This document shows positions 32,099 to 46,972 of a stretch of 64,000 nucleotides of DNA, piece by piece; the first letter of the stretch is position 1, and every line of letters starts with the position of its first letter. Source of the DNA: Heterobasidion occidentale (lineage: Eukaryota; Basidiomycota; Agaricomycetes; Russulales; Bondarzewiaceae). Location of the stretch: positions 1,674,001-1,738,000 of the forward strand of contig JBCAQO010000003.1 of the NCBI GenBank assembly GCA_039111635.1. The letters run 5' to 3'. The position numbers and the translations under genes were made by a program. The notes under the pieces were generated by a model that was not told the origin of the DNA, searched no databases, and saw only the letters and a list, made by a program, of their open reading frames with translations.

Positions 32099-34459
32099 GG
32101 TAATATCAAATTCAATGTCGCAGCTACAAGTCCCGACACCAAGACTGCCGTCGCAAAAAGTCAGGATCATTGAAGCTGGCGTTCATCTATAAACGCTATG
32201 GTAATGAAGGAGACGTACATGGCGTGCTTAAAATGATCGTGATCGAGTCCAACAGGCCCTGCAGGCCCTTGTTTGCGCTCACCCCGTCGAACAGGTGCGT
32301 GAAGATGTCGGGCACGAGAAGGTCCCCGATGCCGAATGATAGCGCGGCCGCGAGGACGAAGCGGTCCCGGCGGGTGTACCGATTGTATGCAAGAACGCGC
32401 AGTCCCGAGGTGGCGACGGAAGCGAAGAGGAAGGTGGTCACGCCGCCCAGGACGGGATTTGGAACTAGAGTGAGGCGTAAAATCAGCGGGAGAGTAGCGG
32501 TTCTTACAAGAAAATAAGGCCATACTAGCTAAAAATACGCCAGAGATCTTGCCTAGGATCCCGAATAGAATGAGGAAGAAACAGCACCATCGTCCGGCAT
32601 TGCGGTTTGCGCAGCGTGTAATGGCAATGACGCCGTTATTCTGATGGCAGTCTGACTTGGTTTTCAGAGGAGCGTGCGGGGTGTAGAAACATACCTGGGC
32701 GAAAATGGACAGCGGGGTCACCGTAAAGAGTGCAGACATGAAACCGCCAATCCCATCACTCTAATCGACAGTGTTAAGGTCAAAAGAATCATATACTGCA
32801 GAGAAAGACGCTCACCAGAACACCGCCCTGAATTCTGGACTCAAATTCCTCGCCTTCTACTTCCACCCTTGACACTTCGGCTGAAGCTGTGATGTCGCCT
32901 ATGGCTTCCATCGCTAGAGAGACTTGTGGAGAAAGAGGTCAGATGCGGTTCGAGAGCTCGCTTACAAGAAAGATATCTCACTGTAGACCGCTAACATTGG
33001 CAATATGGCAGGAGGATAGACGCGGATCTTGAAGGTATGTACCCTGTAAGAGAGTTGAATCGTTCGTTTGATGAGAGCATTACACGCCACATACCACAGG
33101 AAGGTGATGCTAGGCGCAGACTTAATGGCGCTGCTGTCAATGTATCCTGCGCCTCCAGCGACAATACACCCCACTGCTAGCCCAATGATGATCGAGATGT
33201 TCTTGAGGAACGGTGAACCGAAGAGCTCCGTCAACAAAATCGTGATGAAGGAGAGAAAGCCTAGGCCAATGAACTCGGGGGAGGCCCATCTGTTCAAGGT
33301 AAAAAGAAACTCCGTATCACTCTGACATAGAATAACAGTAAGGCTCACGGAAGAGGTCTTGGAGCGAAGATAGTAGGGCAGAGCTGAAAAATCCCGCTAG
33401 TGGGTCTGCTCATGCAATTATTAGACCCTCCTCCCCAGTTCGGAATTCCCGAACTACCGATGAGAGACGCGCCAATCATTAAAATGACCGTTCCTACATT
33501 GTTTAGATGATTGAGTATATGCGCACGAGTTAGGTTCATGAACCCTCACCGGTGACCATAGGCGGGAATATGCGCTGCAAGATGCGTGGGGGAATAAAGG
33601 ACATAAAGATCTCCAGGAAGGACGCAATGATCGAAGTTCCTATATATATGTCATATTAGCACATGTGACGGCTGGGAGTACGGTGGAGATCCTGGTTAGG
33701 TCAGAACTTACCAAGGACCTTGCCATAGGCCTCAGGACATGCTGCCCTGGAGGTTGTCCCATCTACAGCAGTGATTGTCTGGCATGTCCCGTCCGCATAC
33801 ATGGCATCAAAGATCTGAGATTGATAACAGACCGTCCATTAACAAGACCAAAACACGAATTGTTAGTGTAAGGAGCTTACCGCGTTGGCCGTGCTGAGTG
33901 TGGCAAAGCTGGTCCCAACCACCGAGATCAACCCCGTGCCAAGGTAAAACCGCCCGAACAATCTGATCCTAGACATTTGCACCAGGCTCAAAATTCCTGT
34001 GTTCCACTCGGTAATCAGTCATTGCCAGCGCTGAACTCTTTTCGATGGGCGCGCACCACAGCCAATCAATGAAGCAGAGATCATATATGCAGATGTGCTT
34101 GCGTCCAGATTCAAAGCGCTCGCAAAAATGATAGGGGGAGTGATGAGTCCGGCCAGCATCGCGAGCGCGTGCTGCAGTCCGCTCGTGATGGCAAGGAATA
34201 GCGGAAGGTCGGCATCCAGTTGATAGAAGGGGGGCAGCTTGGAGCGCTGTGTCTTTCCTCGCAGAGAGAATGGCAAGGTGGGTGTGCAGAGCCATGCATA
34301 GTCGTAGTCCCCAAACCAACCATGCCGGGTGGTGACTTTGCGCGTCATGCGCGAGACACGTTGCCGAACGCCAGTGCGGTTGCTTTGATCCCCATGAGAC
34401 GGGGAAGGCGATACCGTGGGACGAGGCTGCTCCTTCGTCGTGACAGAGGAGAGGGACAT
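32005..34459 (-). CDS. Uric acid-xanthine permease (UapA-like, NCS2/NAT family)
   Basis: Plasma-membrane proton symporter for urate and xanthine. The start ATG at 34459 opens a soluble N-tail; HGWFGDYDYAWLCTPTLPF just before helix 1 is typical of UapA. Helix 1 is LFLAITSGLQHALAMLAGLI. Middle parts include PPRILQRIFPPMVTGTVILM, MIGASLIGSSGIPNWGGGSN and ISLAMEAIGDITASAEVS. The NAT signature QNNGVIAITRCANR is preserved exactly as in urate-xanthine carriers, with a Glu in helix 8 (AMEAIGD). About ten short introns. The C-terminal tail has a Glu-Gln repeat, then DESVDEEIQAVQINHKEA, and the stop is at 32005-32007. Substrate specificity is inferred from motif similarity to Aspergillus UapA. Confidence 0.93.
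32065..32097 (-). repeat. GAGCAG hexamer microsatellite in the permease tail
   Basis: Five perfect copies of CTGCTC (plus strand) at 32065-32094 with a partial unit encode alternating Glu-Gln in the cytosolic C-terminus of the urate-xanthine permease. Such tracts change length easily. Confidence 0.85.
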
Positions 34460-34811
34460 GGCTCGCGATTGCTCGACGACGAGAGCGCGATGCAATTTAT
34501 TTGACCGGACTGCCTGCGCGGACCTGACTCGCAAGCGCCTGAGATAAGGGGGACATTGATCCTCAGCCAGACAGGCCGAGATGCTCACAAGATTGGGAGG
34601 AATGTTACTGTCGCCCTGTCCTAGCTCCCCGACGCGACGCCGACTGATAAGCCTTATCGTGAGTCACCTGACTCATCCTTTCACTCACGTGTTTAGGTCG
34701 CGACTTCGTAGCAGCACGTCGTCAACGAGCTGAGGCAACTATATAAAGCAGGATCGTACACAATACAACAGTTAAATCGACACCAGAAAGACTACATGAT
34801 ACACAGTATGC
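34460..34811. other. Intergenic region between permease and MCM6
   Basis: About 350 bp holding the permease promoter and the MCM6 3' UTR. An in-frame upstream extension of the permease (to 34588) exists but adds unconserved sequence, so I did not include it. GATAAG occurs near 34544-34549 and, as CTTATC, near 34652-34657; both fit GATA-factor sites, which govern nitrogen-responsive permeases in fungi. Confidence 0.45.
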
Positions 34812-38081
<3,270 letters not shown>

Positions 38082-38491
38082 GCTGGTATCGAGATGGAGC
38101 AAGAAAAGGACGCGGTTGAACAGCCGAGACGCGTCTTTTCGGAGAAGCCGCGACACGCCACGACGCGACAAGACCTGCCCTTCATCTCAGTGACACGAGT
38201 GACACGCGCGAATGTCACGATGGATCAATTTGGACGAGTCCCAGTGGATCCCAGAGAGAACACAAAAAATTATGTATGATTACGGCTGGAACACCTGAGT
38301 AAGTTAATCGTAAGGATATAGCGGTTGCGAGGGTAGCGCGAAAGCAAGAATTATTATGTCGCCAAAGTCGGAAGAATTAGAGGCAGGAGCGCAATTAAAC
38401 CATGAGTAGGGTACTAAGAATCAACGTAGAGGTATGAGTCACAGCACAACGAAAACAATTCGAGGATATGCTCATGAGCAACTTCAAAAAA
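38082..38491. other. Intergenic region between MCM6 and the P450 gene
   Basis: About 410 bp with the MCM6 promoter. Two ACGCGT MluI-type motifs occur (38130-38135 region and the nearby CGACGCGACA/CACGCGAA stretch), which suit G1/S transcription by an MBF-type factor, as known for MCM genes in yeasts. This is an inference from motif and position. Confidence 0.4.
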
Positions 38492-40525
38492 TCAATCGTT
38501 TCTGCGAGCGTTGAAGATCAGCTGGCAGTCCATGGAAGCTGGAAAGATAACCTGAATGCGCCAATGATGATGAGAAGGGTAAGCCACTCGTTTTCGAGAT
38601 GAGAACAGCGATCAAATACGCACAAAACTGTCTCTCATTTCCATGCTTTGTTCTGTCGTCTCTGCGGGAGCCATGATGTTGAAATTCCTCACAATAGCTG
38701 ACACCACCACCCGGAGGATGATCAGTGCGAGGTTTTGTCCGCCACATACACGTGCGCCTACTCCAAAAGGCATCATGTACTGGGCCATTTTCGTCAATTC
38801 TTCCGATTTCTTATCGTCGTCGAGCCACCTTTCCGGATGGAATGTGTCGGGGAAAGGAAACACGGAGGCATCGCGATGCATTGACCAGCCCTGTGTAGCA
38901 ACAATAGTCCCCGGAGGCAGCGCAAACCCCATGAGGTCGAATGCGTCCGAGAACATGCCGTTTTTGGAGGTGGAATCCGGCACAACTCGTTCCAGTAGAC
39001 TTGGAGCAGCACCATAGACGCGGAGACCTAAGGAACCATGTAAGAATGAGCGGGATGGGACGGCTGTCAGGGCTTGCCTTCCTTGATGAAAGCGTTGAGA
39101 AATGGAAGTTGGTGCAAAGTGGCTATGTCCGGAATAGACCTGCAATCTGGCATGGCATGATCAAGTTCGATCTGTAGTTTCTTGACTATGTCAACACGAC
39201 GACTGAGCTCCCAGCACAGATATGAAAGTGTCGTAGAAGTCGTATCACATCCGGCAATCCTGTACAATCGCCAATCAGTATTCTGGGGCTATCAACAAAG
39301 ATAAAACCGACAGGTGCCCCATGTGTTCAGAGATGACATCCTGGTCAGACATCAATTCGTCTGAAGCGCCGACACGATGTTGAACAAGGCGTTGCAGCAT
39401 CGTGGTTTTCTCCGACTCGAACATCTTCTCTGCGTTCATTTGGGAACGAATTTCGTACACTCGGGCACTGACAAACTGAGCAAAATTTGCGAAGTTATTC
39501 AGCTAATGAAGAGGTGACGAACAATGAATAGGAACACTCACCTCGGCCATGATCTGGTCAGAATCACATAGTTGGCGCCAGCGGCGGTTTGGAATACGAC
39601 AGACCAGATTCCAGGCTCAAGTAGGGACAGCGCTACGCTGCGAGGGGTCATAACTAAGTCAGATGAGCACGTGCGTATTGAAGGAAGAACTACAAGTATG
39701 CCGCGTTTCGGAAAATCGCCGATGGCCATAGCTAGAGTGTCTTGATCTGCAATGTTCCATTTGCTGAGCGCCCCAACCCGGTAGCCGAATGAGGATGCCG
39801 AAAGGATGTCTACCATAAGTTGCCGGAATAAGACAAGACTATCCAAAGCCGTGCGGCCTGAGAATCTGTGGAGGATCTGAGGAACATCAGTCGTTTTATT
39901 AGACTAGATGTTGTTCACGAGACACACATCTATGAGCTCGAACGTGTACTGATGTATTTCGGGTTGGAAAGATGCAAGATTTGCGGGGCTATAGTGAGGC
40001 GCATAGCCTCTTTTACGGGCAACGTGAGGTGAGTGAGGTAGTGTGGTCATCCTAATTTATGAAATTGATTAGAACTTGGTATATATGCGCAGGGTTCGCA
40101 CTTACGCATGGTCGTTATTATTCCTGCGACAAGGGACTCAGCATTTAAAGTCACAGGAAAGGAACTCAGGAGTCTCACGTTAATAGGCTCTTGTAGTACG
40201 TGCTTTTGTCAAATTTGTGGACGGCGTAAACACTTTTTGTAGTCAGAAGATCATTGAAGACGATCTTGTTAGGGCCAACGCGAACAACGGGGCCGTATTT
40301 GTCGAAAAGGTCATGTATAACCTTGCATTGTTGGAGGCGAAGTACGTGTGTGGTGAGCCAGAAGTCTGAGACCGCCGCATACCAAGGACCAGGGATAGCG
40401 CTCAAAGGAGAAAAGACTAGCCGATAGACGGCGTTGAAGACGAGATAAAGAATGATAATGGAGAAAAGGATGACGCCGAGGTGATTGTAGACAGTGGAGA
40501 GGGGAAGAAGAATCGCAGAGGCCAT
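38492..40525 (-). CDS. Cytochrome P450 monooxygenase, membrane-bound
   Basis: Microsomal P450. The start ATG at 40525 is followed by a membrane anchor (LGVILFSIIILYLVFNAVYR), a proline hinge with LSAIPGPW, and YGPVVRVGPNKIVFND. The I-helix oxygen site is IAGCDTTSTTLSYL. The ExxR pair is in FIKEGLRVYGAAPS. The PERF region is FHPERWL. The heme loop PFGVGARVCGGQNLA contains the Cys ligand. The layout SLLERVVPD after the ExxR and the overall order resemble fungal CYP families that act on terpenoids or fatty acyl substrates, but I cannot assign a family. At least eight introns. The last exon encodes VIFPASMDCQLIFNARRND with the stop at 38492-38494. No biosynthetic cluster partners surround it. Confidence 0.92.
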
Positions 40526-43234
40526 TTGAAAGGTGGCAACAAGGAACTCGCGGCGGGCGGAAGAGGGGGTGCACAGGAGAGAGAAGAGAAGGGAGCCCTA
40601 TGAGGACGATGGGCAAAGCGGGAGCCTTTATATGCGAAAGCGTTTATGGCTACCGAAATATTTACGTCGGCACAAGGCAGACGTCCTGAGGACTTCCTCA
40701 CGTCATGATTGTCCTAAACAGACAAGAAGGATCACTCCGAGGCCGCATCTAGATCAAGATGAGAACCGCGTTGTATCCGGAGAGTGGAGTGCCGTCGCAG
40801 ATCCGAACATTTTCGTGACAAGTACCTGGCGGCCTGATATGGAGCCACAAATCTCACTTGGAGTGCGACCCGGTGATGATGGAGGGTTGTCGGCGCAACG
40901 TTGTGCGGTCACATGCACTAAAGACGGACAATAAGCGCACATAGCAAAAGAAAGGTATTCAGGAGGGAGGTACCTGTACATTGGGAACAAACCTTCACAA
41001 ATACGGTGTGCCCACGTACCAATGAAGGCGAAAACGTGGATTGTGACATAGAATGGAGCGGATTCGAGAAATAGATGCCTCGATGTTGCCGACCTACTCT
41101 AGACTCTGATATGCCACACACTAACTTACCAGTCGCAAAATCCCGATCTGTCGATGACGAGGTATCGATATCGCCACATTTCGGTTCTCTCGGCGGACAC
41201 GCGTCTTGAGCGCTTGAGCGCTTACTAAGGACTTGTTCAGCACAGCCGGCTAGATTGCAGGAATTGCTTCCGTTTCAAAGAACAACTGGGCATGCTTTCC
41301 GACGTATCCTTGTTATTTCTAAGCAGAACGATAGATCACTTTCATTTGGCACGTCTGAGCCTGTCTGAGCCGGATCTATCGCCGACCCGGTGTAGGTTTG
41401 AACAGAAGTTGACCAACCGATCCCTCAGAGGCCATTCCCCATGCCGACAGAAGATGCAGGTGTGCTGCAAAGAATGTCAACGTGAGACATGAATGCATGA
41501 ATTTCCATACTTGCGATGCGAATCACCTAGATCACCTCGTCTCGAGCACCTATCTGTATTTCGAGTTCCCCTGCTTGTCGGAACCGCTTTTAGACCCCAC
41601 ACCTGTCAGGAAACACATCCTCATGGTAGCACCCGCATACACGACATCGTATTCCACTTCCACGCCTGCCAAAATAATGGCAACCACAAGGCAGCATAGT
41701 TGCCAGGTGTCTGAGGTCAGCCAACAGTAAACGGAACAAGAGGCGCTTCCATACTTGAATGGATGAGACGGCAGAATAAACGAGGTGTTCGTCGAGGGTT
41801 TAGCCAGCTGATTCAACGTCATCCTAGTAGATATCAACCTGGAACAGGTGGACTTGATGCGAAGACTATTGGCGAGATCAAATCATAGTATATGCTGTGG
41901 GTCTCAGAGCGGTAAAATACGGCTCGTGAGAGTAGAGACATCAGCACTGAAGACATTAGACGATTTCAGTCTGGAGGACGGCTGGAGACAGAAAGGTTTG
42001 CGAAAATCAGCCCAATTGCCTATCATGAACAAAATGTTCTCACGCTGGAGCGCTGAAGTTCGCTGAAGTGTCACTTTTAGCGCACCTTTCTGCTTCCCAG
42101 TCATTTAAAATAATTTAATGCCCGTGGTGGGTTCTATTCCGACTGGGACCGTTGGATCTTGTCTCCCATACTCTTTGGCACATCTAGGTCAAGGTCTATC
42201 AATGACAATCCACCTTATATGACTGTTACGTTCACGGTCGCTCCGGAGTCCGCACATGTTTTCTATCACTCTTGTCTTCGTCACTCCCCCTCCGAACTTG
42301 CACCTCGCAAAACCGCAGGCCCCTTAAATATAGCCTAAAAAGACAGGCCAAACGCATCACAAATTTGCTCGAACATCGGACCAGAGCCCGCCATACTTTG
42401 ACTGCAGGACCCAATCTCACGGAGAAGCATCACGTCACCTGTCCGGAGCCGAATCGTCCGTGAATTCCAAGTTGATGGCGGTGGTTAGAAGGAAAAACCT
42501 CGAGAAATGGAGTCTAGTTTCTGATCAAGTCAAAAAAAATAAAAGACCGCGATACCCGCAAGCCTTAGTGGTATGCGGACAGCCAAGCACAAAAGTGTGG
42601 GAGACGTGAAACTCGGGGGCTCAACGAATACAATCCGGTTTGAGTCTCTCAGAGGCAGACCTTTCAAGTCGAGTACAGTCGCTAATCTGACCCATCATCA
42701 ACATCGCGGGCCGGTAGAGTCTGTTAGATCACTCTGCTCATCTATATAGAGGGTCAGGAGATCTAGAAGAGTATGCATCCTTGTCGTCTATCACTGACCC
42801 CGCGACGTCTTTCCCTATGGTAAACAAATTGCGACTGATAAAACGAAGTCCTGATTGACGGCGTTAGCTTCCAATTGCGGCTGCCGAATGTTCCCATACG
42901 ACACACGCCATGAGTGGATGCTTGCGAGTAGATGCTTGCCGCGTAGCATTATTAGGTCATCGGATGGGTAATAAATCACGATTTATTGAGCTGAAAGCTG
43001 GCACTTAGCGGGATACTTGATCACGTCTCCCTTCAAATGAGGGTAAGCTATTAATCATCAGGCTTAATTACAGACCTTCAAGCTCAATACCAAGTCTGGC
43101 CATGTGAAGGGGATCTACGTGCGAGATATATTCAATTGTGCGTATGTTCAAGCTAACAAGACACTGCAAGGGGATAGTGAATAAATCAGCTCTCTGTGGA
43201 TAGACTTTGATTGACTGGATAACAAACCAGGGCG
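40526..43234. other. Gene-poor gap of 2.7 kb
   Basis: No gene supported. Short frames at 40754-40990 (minus), 41482-41730 (plus) and 41550-41837 (minus) have no protein-like conservation and lack convincing splice extensions. The sequence is more AT-rich and stop-dense than its surroundings after 42900. No terminal repeats or transposase pieces were found by eye. It could hold decayed elements, non-coding RNA or regulatory DNA of the P450 gene. Confidence 0.45.
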
Positions 43235-44680
43235 TTAACTTGTGATGACTTCTATTCCATCTTCAGTTACTAGAACCATATGCTCTTTTTGTGCACTCCT
43301 CGCACAGTTCTTTAAATAAAGGAAAAGCGATCAGAACAAGGATGCAAGCAGCGAAGTCAGTACTTACCTCCGTAGAGGCCGTCCAACCGTCGGGAAATAT
43401 CCAGCCACGAGGATTCGAGCCTTGTATCAGGCACGGCTACAGTATCACGAAAATAGATTAGAAAGACGGTATCTTGTGTATAGCAAACGCACTTCGATTG
43501 TAAAGCAATGACCAGGAAGCATGGTTCCAGGCTCGTCGTTTCCTAGGTACACGTGAATCTACGTGGATACTGACTAGATTGCTTCACACGCCGGGGTGAT
43601 CGCTCACGATGATGCAATATCCACGGAGGTCGATGGAAGACCTCCCCAATCCCATGGCCCGTGAACTGACTTGAGACAGAACACCCTCTAGATTTTGCTA
43701 AATTATATATGGCGCTCCCGATGCCATTGAAAGGTCGTCCTGGACCACATGCGGCAATGCCTGCGTCAAGAGCTTTGTTCGTTGTGCTCACTAAATCCCT
43801 CCCAGGTTCATCCTATGTTTGTTTAGGACAACGTGTGGCAAGGTAGAATCGGACCTACAACGTTTCCGACCAAAATTGTCCTCGAGGTATCGCCGTGATA
43901 CCCGTCCAGATATACAGTGATATCGATGTTGATGATATCCCCATCTTCAAGAGGTCGACTATTTACACCAGTGAGATATCAATTGCAATAATTTACAGAC
44001 GCAACCACAAATAATAAACACATACTCGTCCGGGATGCCATGGACGAGAACATTGTTGATGCTTGTACAGCAAGACTTTGGAAACCCAGAGTAGAGAAGC
44101 GGGGATGGGTAGGCAGAGTGCGATATGATGAAGTCGTGGACACTCGCATCAATCGAGTCAGTGCTCACGCCGACCTGATCAACGGACGTCAGACATTGTC
44201 CAGTGAATGTACCGTGATCAAGGTACACCTCACTTTGACCAACGATCCCGCATAGTCCAGCACAAGTTTGGCTAGATGTGCAGCCTTTCTCAGACGGAGC
44301 TCATCTCCTCCACCCAATGGAATACGCCCATGGCCGGAATAGGGATCACCGTTGAAAGGTCGCTCATGCTCTCCAGGTTTCCTTCCCAGAAGAGAAAGAG
44401 ACTGCACATACGGTGGAAGTGGGATGTGTGGAGGTACGACACGAGGTGCGATGTGTGATACGCCGAAGACGAAAGGCTCAGGTGGAAGTATAACAGAGTA
44501 AGATCCAAAGTTTTCGGGCTCTGAAAACGGTGGAGATTGATGCGTTGAACGATGCCGAGCGTTACCACCAACAAACAGTCCTGTCGAAGGGCATATCCTA
44601 GCATGTGGGTTCCCTAGCAAATGACGTTTGATCATCATGTGGCGCAGGCTGTGAAAGGGTAGCTCCCTAGTAAGTCCCAT
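43235..44680 (-). CDS. Methionine aminopeptidase type I, probably mitochondrial (MetAP1D-like)
   Basis: Removes initiator Met from nascent proteins. The N-terminus is Arg/His-rich ([20 protein letters not shown]), suiting mitochondrial import, and the zinc-finger region of cytosolic MetAP1 is absent. The conserved core is present: [90 protein letters not shown] and EDGIEVITS. The five metal ligands (two Asp in the [12 protein letters not shown] block, His of GHGIG, Glu of FTIEP, Glu of DGIEV) can all be seen. About seven introns; the last exon ([18 protein letters not shown]) ends at 43235-43237. An alternative start is the Met at 44638. Confidence 0.92.
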
Positions 44681-45061
44681 CGAGGAATGACCTTGGTCGA
44701 ATGCGAGCGAACAGATGTCTGATGCGTGTCCGAGCTGGTGTTGACGACGAAGCCTAGCACTAGCCTAGCTGCCTAACGAACAAAAAGGTGGTAAACCATC
44801 GCGGGGCCTGATTCAGTCGCATCGAGCCGCTTAATAAGTATCATCGGCGTGAGAAGAGATGCCGAAGTTACAATTGATTCTAGTACTAGTAACTTAGCGT
44901 TATAATGAGTGAAAGCTTAATCGCATGCACATTGCATCGCATTTGCGGTCAATACATGTTATTGCTACAGACGGCATAGGTACAGTTGTGAAGAACAAAT
45001 AAAAGACCATAAAATGTGCATGAATATTGTATGCCATGCAGTCGCGTTTTCAGTCCTCCTT
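44681..45061. other. Intergenic region between methionine aminopeptidase and NUP42
   Basis: About 380 bp. A T-rich core lies around 44870-44960. No gene or repeat is seen. Confidence 0.4.
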
Positions 45062-46760
45062 TCATCGCATCTCCATCGGGGGCACCCACTCAGGTACATT
45101 CCCCCATTCAAATTTAGCAGCCTGGAAAGCCTCCTTGGCCTTCTGGGGTAGCAGGGATACATAATCTGGCGGGAGCAGAGCATCGTACTTGTCCAGTCCC
45201 GGCTTATAGGTCGACCTTGCGTTCGCAAAGTCCGGTGTACCACTCACGACCTTTGGCGCGGAAGCTGGTACGATGCCAAAGCCACCGCCGGGGTCAAAAG
45301 CGGATTGAGACTGAGTAGAGGGGGTGCCCAATGTAGAGGCTGGGGTTGGCTGCATTGGTTGACCGAAGGCTGATGTGGGTTGACCGAAAGCTGAGGTTAG
45401 CTGCTGAGCGGGTTTGCCAAACGCTGAGGGCTGTGGAACAGGCTGGCCAAATGCCGAGACGGGCCGTTGAGCGGAGTCACTGAATGCAGATGTGGGCTGC
45501 TGGGCTGCCTGACCAAAGGTTGATGTTGTTACGGATTTGTTGGATTGTCCAAACACAGAACTGCTGGGTTGGGCTGAGGATCCGTTCCCCCCAAAGGCTG
45601 ATTGAACGAATGCAGCACCATTCGTGTTATTGGTGTTACCATTAGCAACGGCTGCGAACGCAGACGGTTTGTCACCGGCAAAAGCTGCAAACCCGCTGCC
45701 GCCAAGGGCGGTTACAGGTTGCCCGAGCACCGATGTCGGCTGAATAGGCTGACCAAAAGCTGGAGTAGGCTGTTGTGAGGGCTGACCAAAAGCTGAAGTA
45801 GGTTGTTGTGAAGGCTGGCCAAACGCAGAGACGGGTTGTCCCGCTGTCTGGCCAAACACAGAGATAGGTAGTTGGGGAGGCCGTCCGAATGAGGATGTAG
45901 GTTGCGTTACTTGGCCAAACCCTGTCTGTCCGAAGGCGGACTGGCCTAGCGCAGGCGCAGACGTAGGTGTGTTTGTGGAGGCGAATGCCGAGACAGGTTT
46001 GCTGTTTCCCAAAGCCCCAAATGCCGATGGTTTACCAAAAGCTGAACCGCCTCCACCGAAGGCACCCCCAGTCTTGAATGCTGAACCTAGGCCTCCAGGC
46101 TGATCTCGATTAATGGGACTTTGCTTCGAAGCCGCCTCATACGCCTCCTCGATGTTGTTGCGGACATGCATGAATATTCTTTCAGCGTTAGCAGTTTTGT
46201 CCTGCTCATATTTTGTCTGAGAGTCACTCAGTACTTGTGGGTGCATTGAAATGACGCGTAACCTCACATATTCATCAAGTGTACCACCGATCCTCGCCAG
46301 GACAGCTTTCATGCGCAATTCCTCGAATGACTCGTCTAATGGAAACAATAGATTGGGTTCGTGTTTGGCAGGCCCATATGATGATAGCGGCCAAAGTGGT
46401 TTATCAACTTTTGGATCGAAGTCTTTCGACATAGTCTCCACGCTATCAGTGTTGAGGATCAGAAAATGACACGAGACAACACGAAAGGTGTGCACCTGAA
46501 TAGAACAGACTTCCCAGCTCCAGTAGCACTCCACTGTCCGCCTGAATATGTGTGTCACTATCGATATTCACCATCCGAGCTAGGCGCAGTGTTTACCTGT
46601 GGTGGCCTGCCGGTTAGGACCAGTATCCTTGGGGTGCTCGTTCCTACAGTTGTTCCCAAATCTACAGATCCCACGCATAAAGAAGCTACAGATAGCCTAA
46701 CAGACAGGATCTGAGATCGTAAAAGAGATAAATATGTCCATAATTCAAGAGACGCACCAT
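45062..46760 (-). CDS. NUP42: FG nucleoporin Nup42 (NUPL2/CG1 homologue) with CCCH zinc finger
   Basis: Cytoplasmic-side nuclear pore protein that binds Gle1 and helps mRNA export. The reading frame is restored by splicing. The ATG at 46758-46760 forms a mini-exon directly followed by GTGCGT. The next exon, from 46696, encodes AICSFFMRGICRFGNNCRNEH, a CCCH finger with spacing C-x7-C-x5-C-x3-H. Two more short introns lead to DKPLWPLSSYGPAKHEPNLL, a conserved segment. A long exon then carries about 20 SAFGQP-type FG repeats. The C-terminal helix FQAAKFEWGNVPEWVPPMEM is the Gle1-binding end typical of the family. A spurious longer frame runs upstream of the true junction. The start lies 212 bp from divergent MLH3. 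Confidence 0.9.
45290..46090 (-). repeat. FG-repeat coding region of NUP42
   Basis: Imperfect repeats encoding SAFGQP and TSAFGQPxQQP units. They form the disordered transport-factor-binding part of the nucleoporin. DNA units are diverged, so this is not a recent expansion. Confidence 0.85.
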
Positions 46761-46972
46761 TGTCGGAATACGAAGACGATGATACCATGGAGTGTATCGT
46801 TTGCGGAAAGGCTCACTAAGAACAGAGCATGTCTTGTGGGAAAATATATCCCAATCAAGGATGACGTACTACCCGGCCCGGATAGAGACTAAGTACTGAC
46901 TAAGCTCTACATACCGGGCTGGTAATAGCTTTCGAAGATGTAAACGTTGTGAACACCTGTCTCGAATTCCAC
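46761..46972. promoter_or_regulatory. Bidirectional promoter between NUP42 and MLH3
   Basis: 212 bp separate the divergent ATGs. GGAAAATATATCCC near 46839-46852 is AT-rich. No firm core element is identified. Confidence 0.4.
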
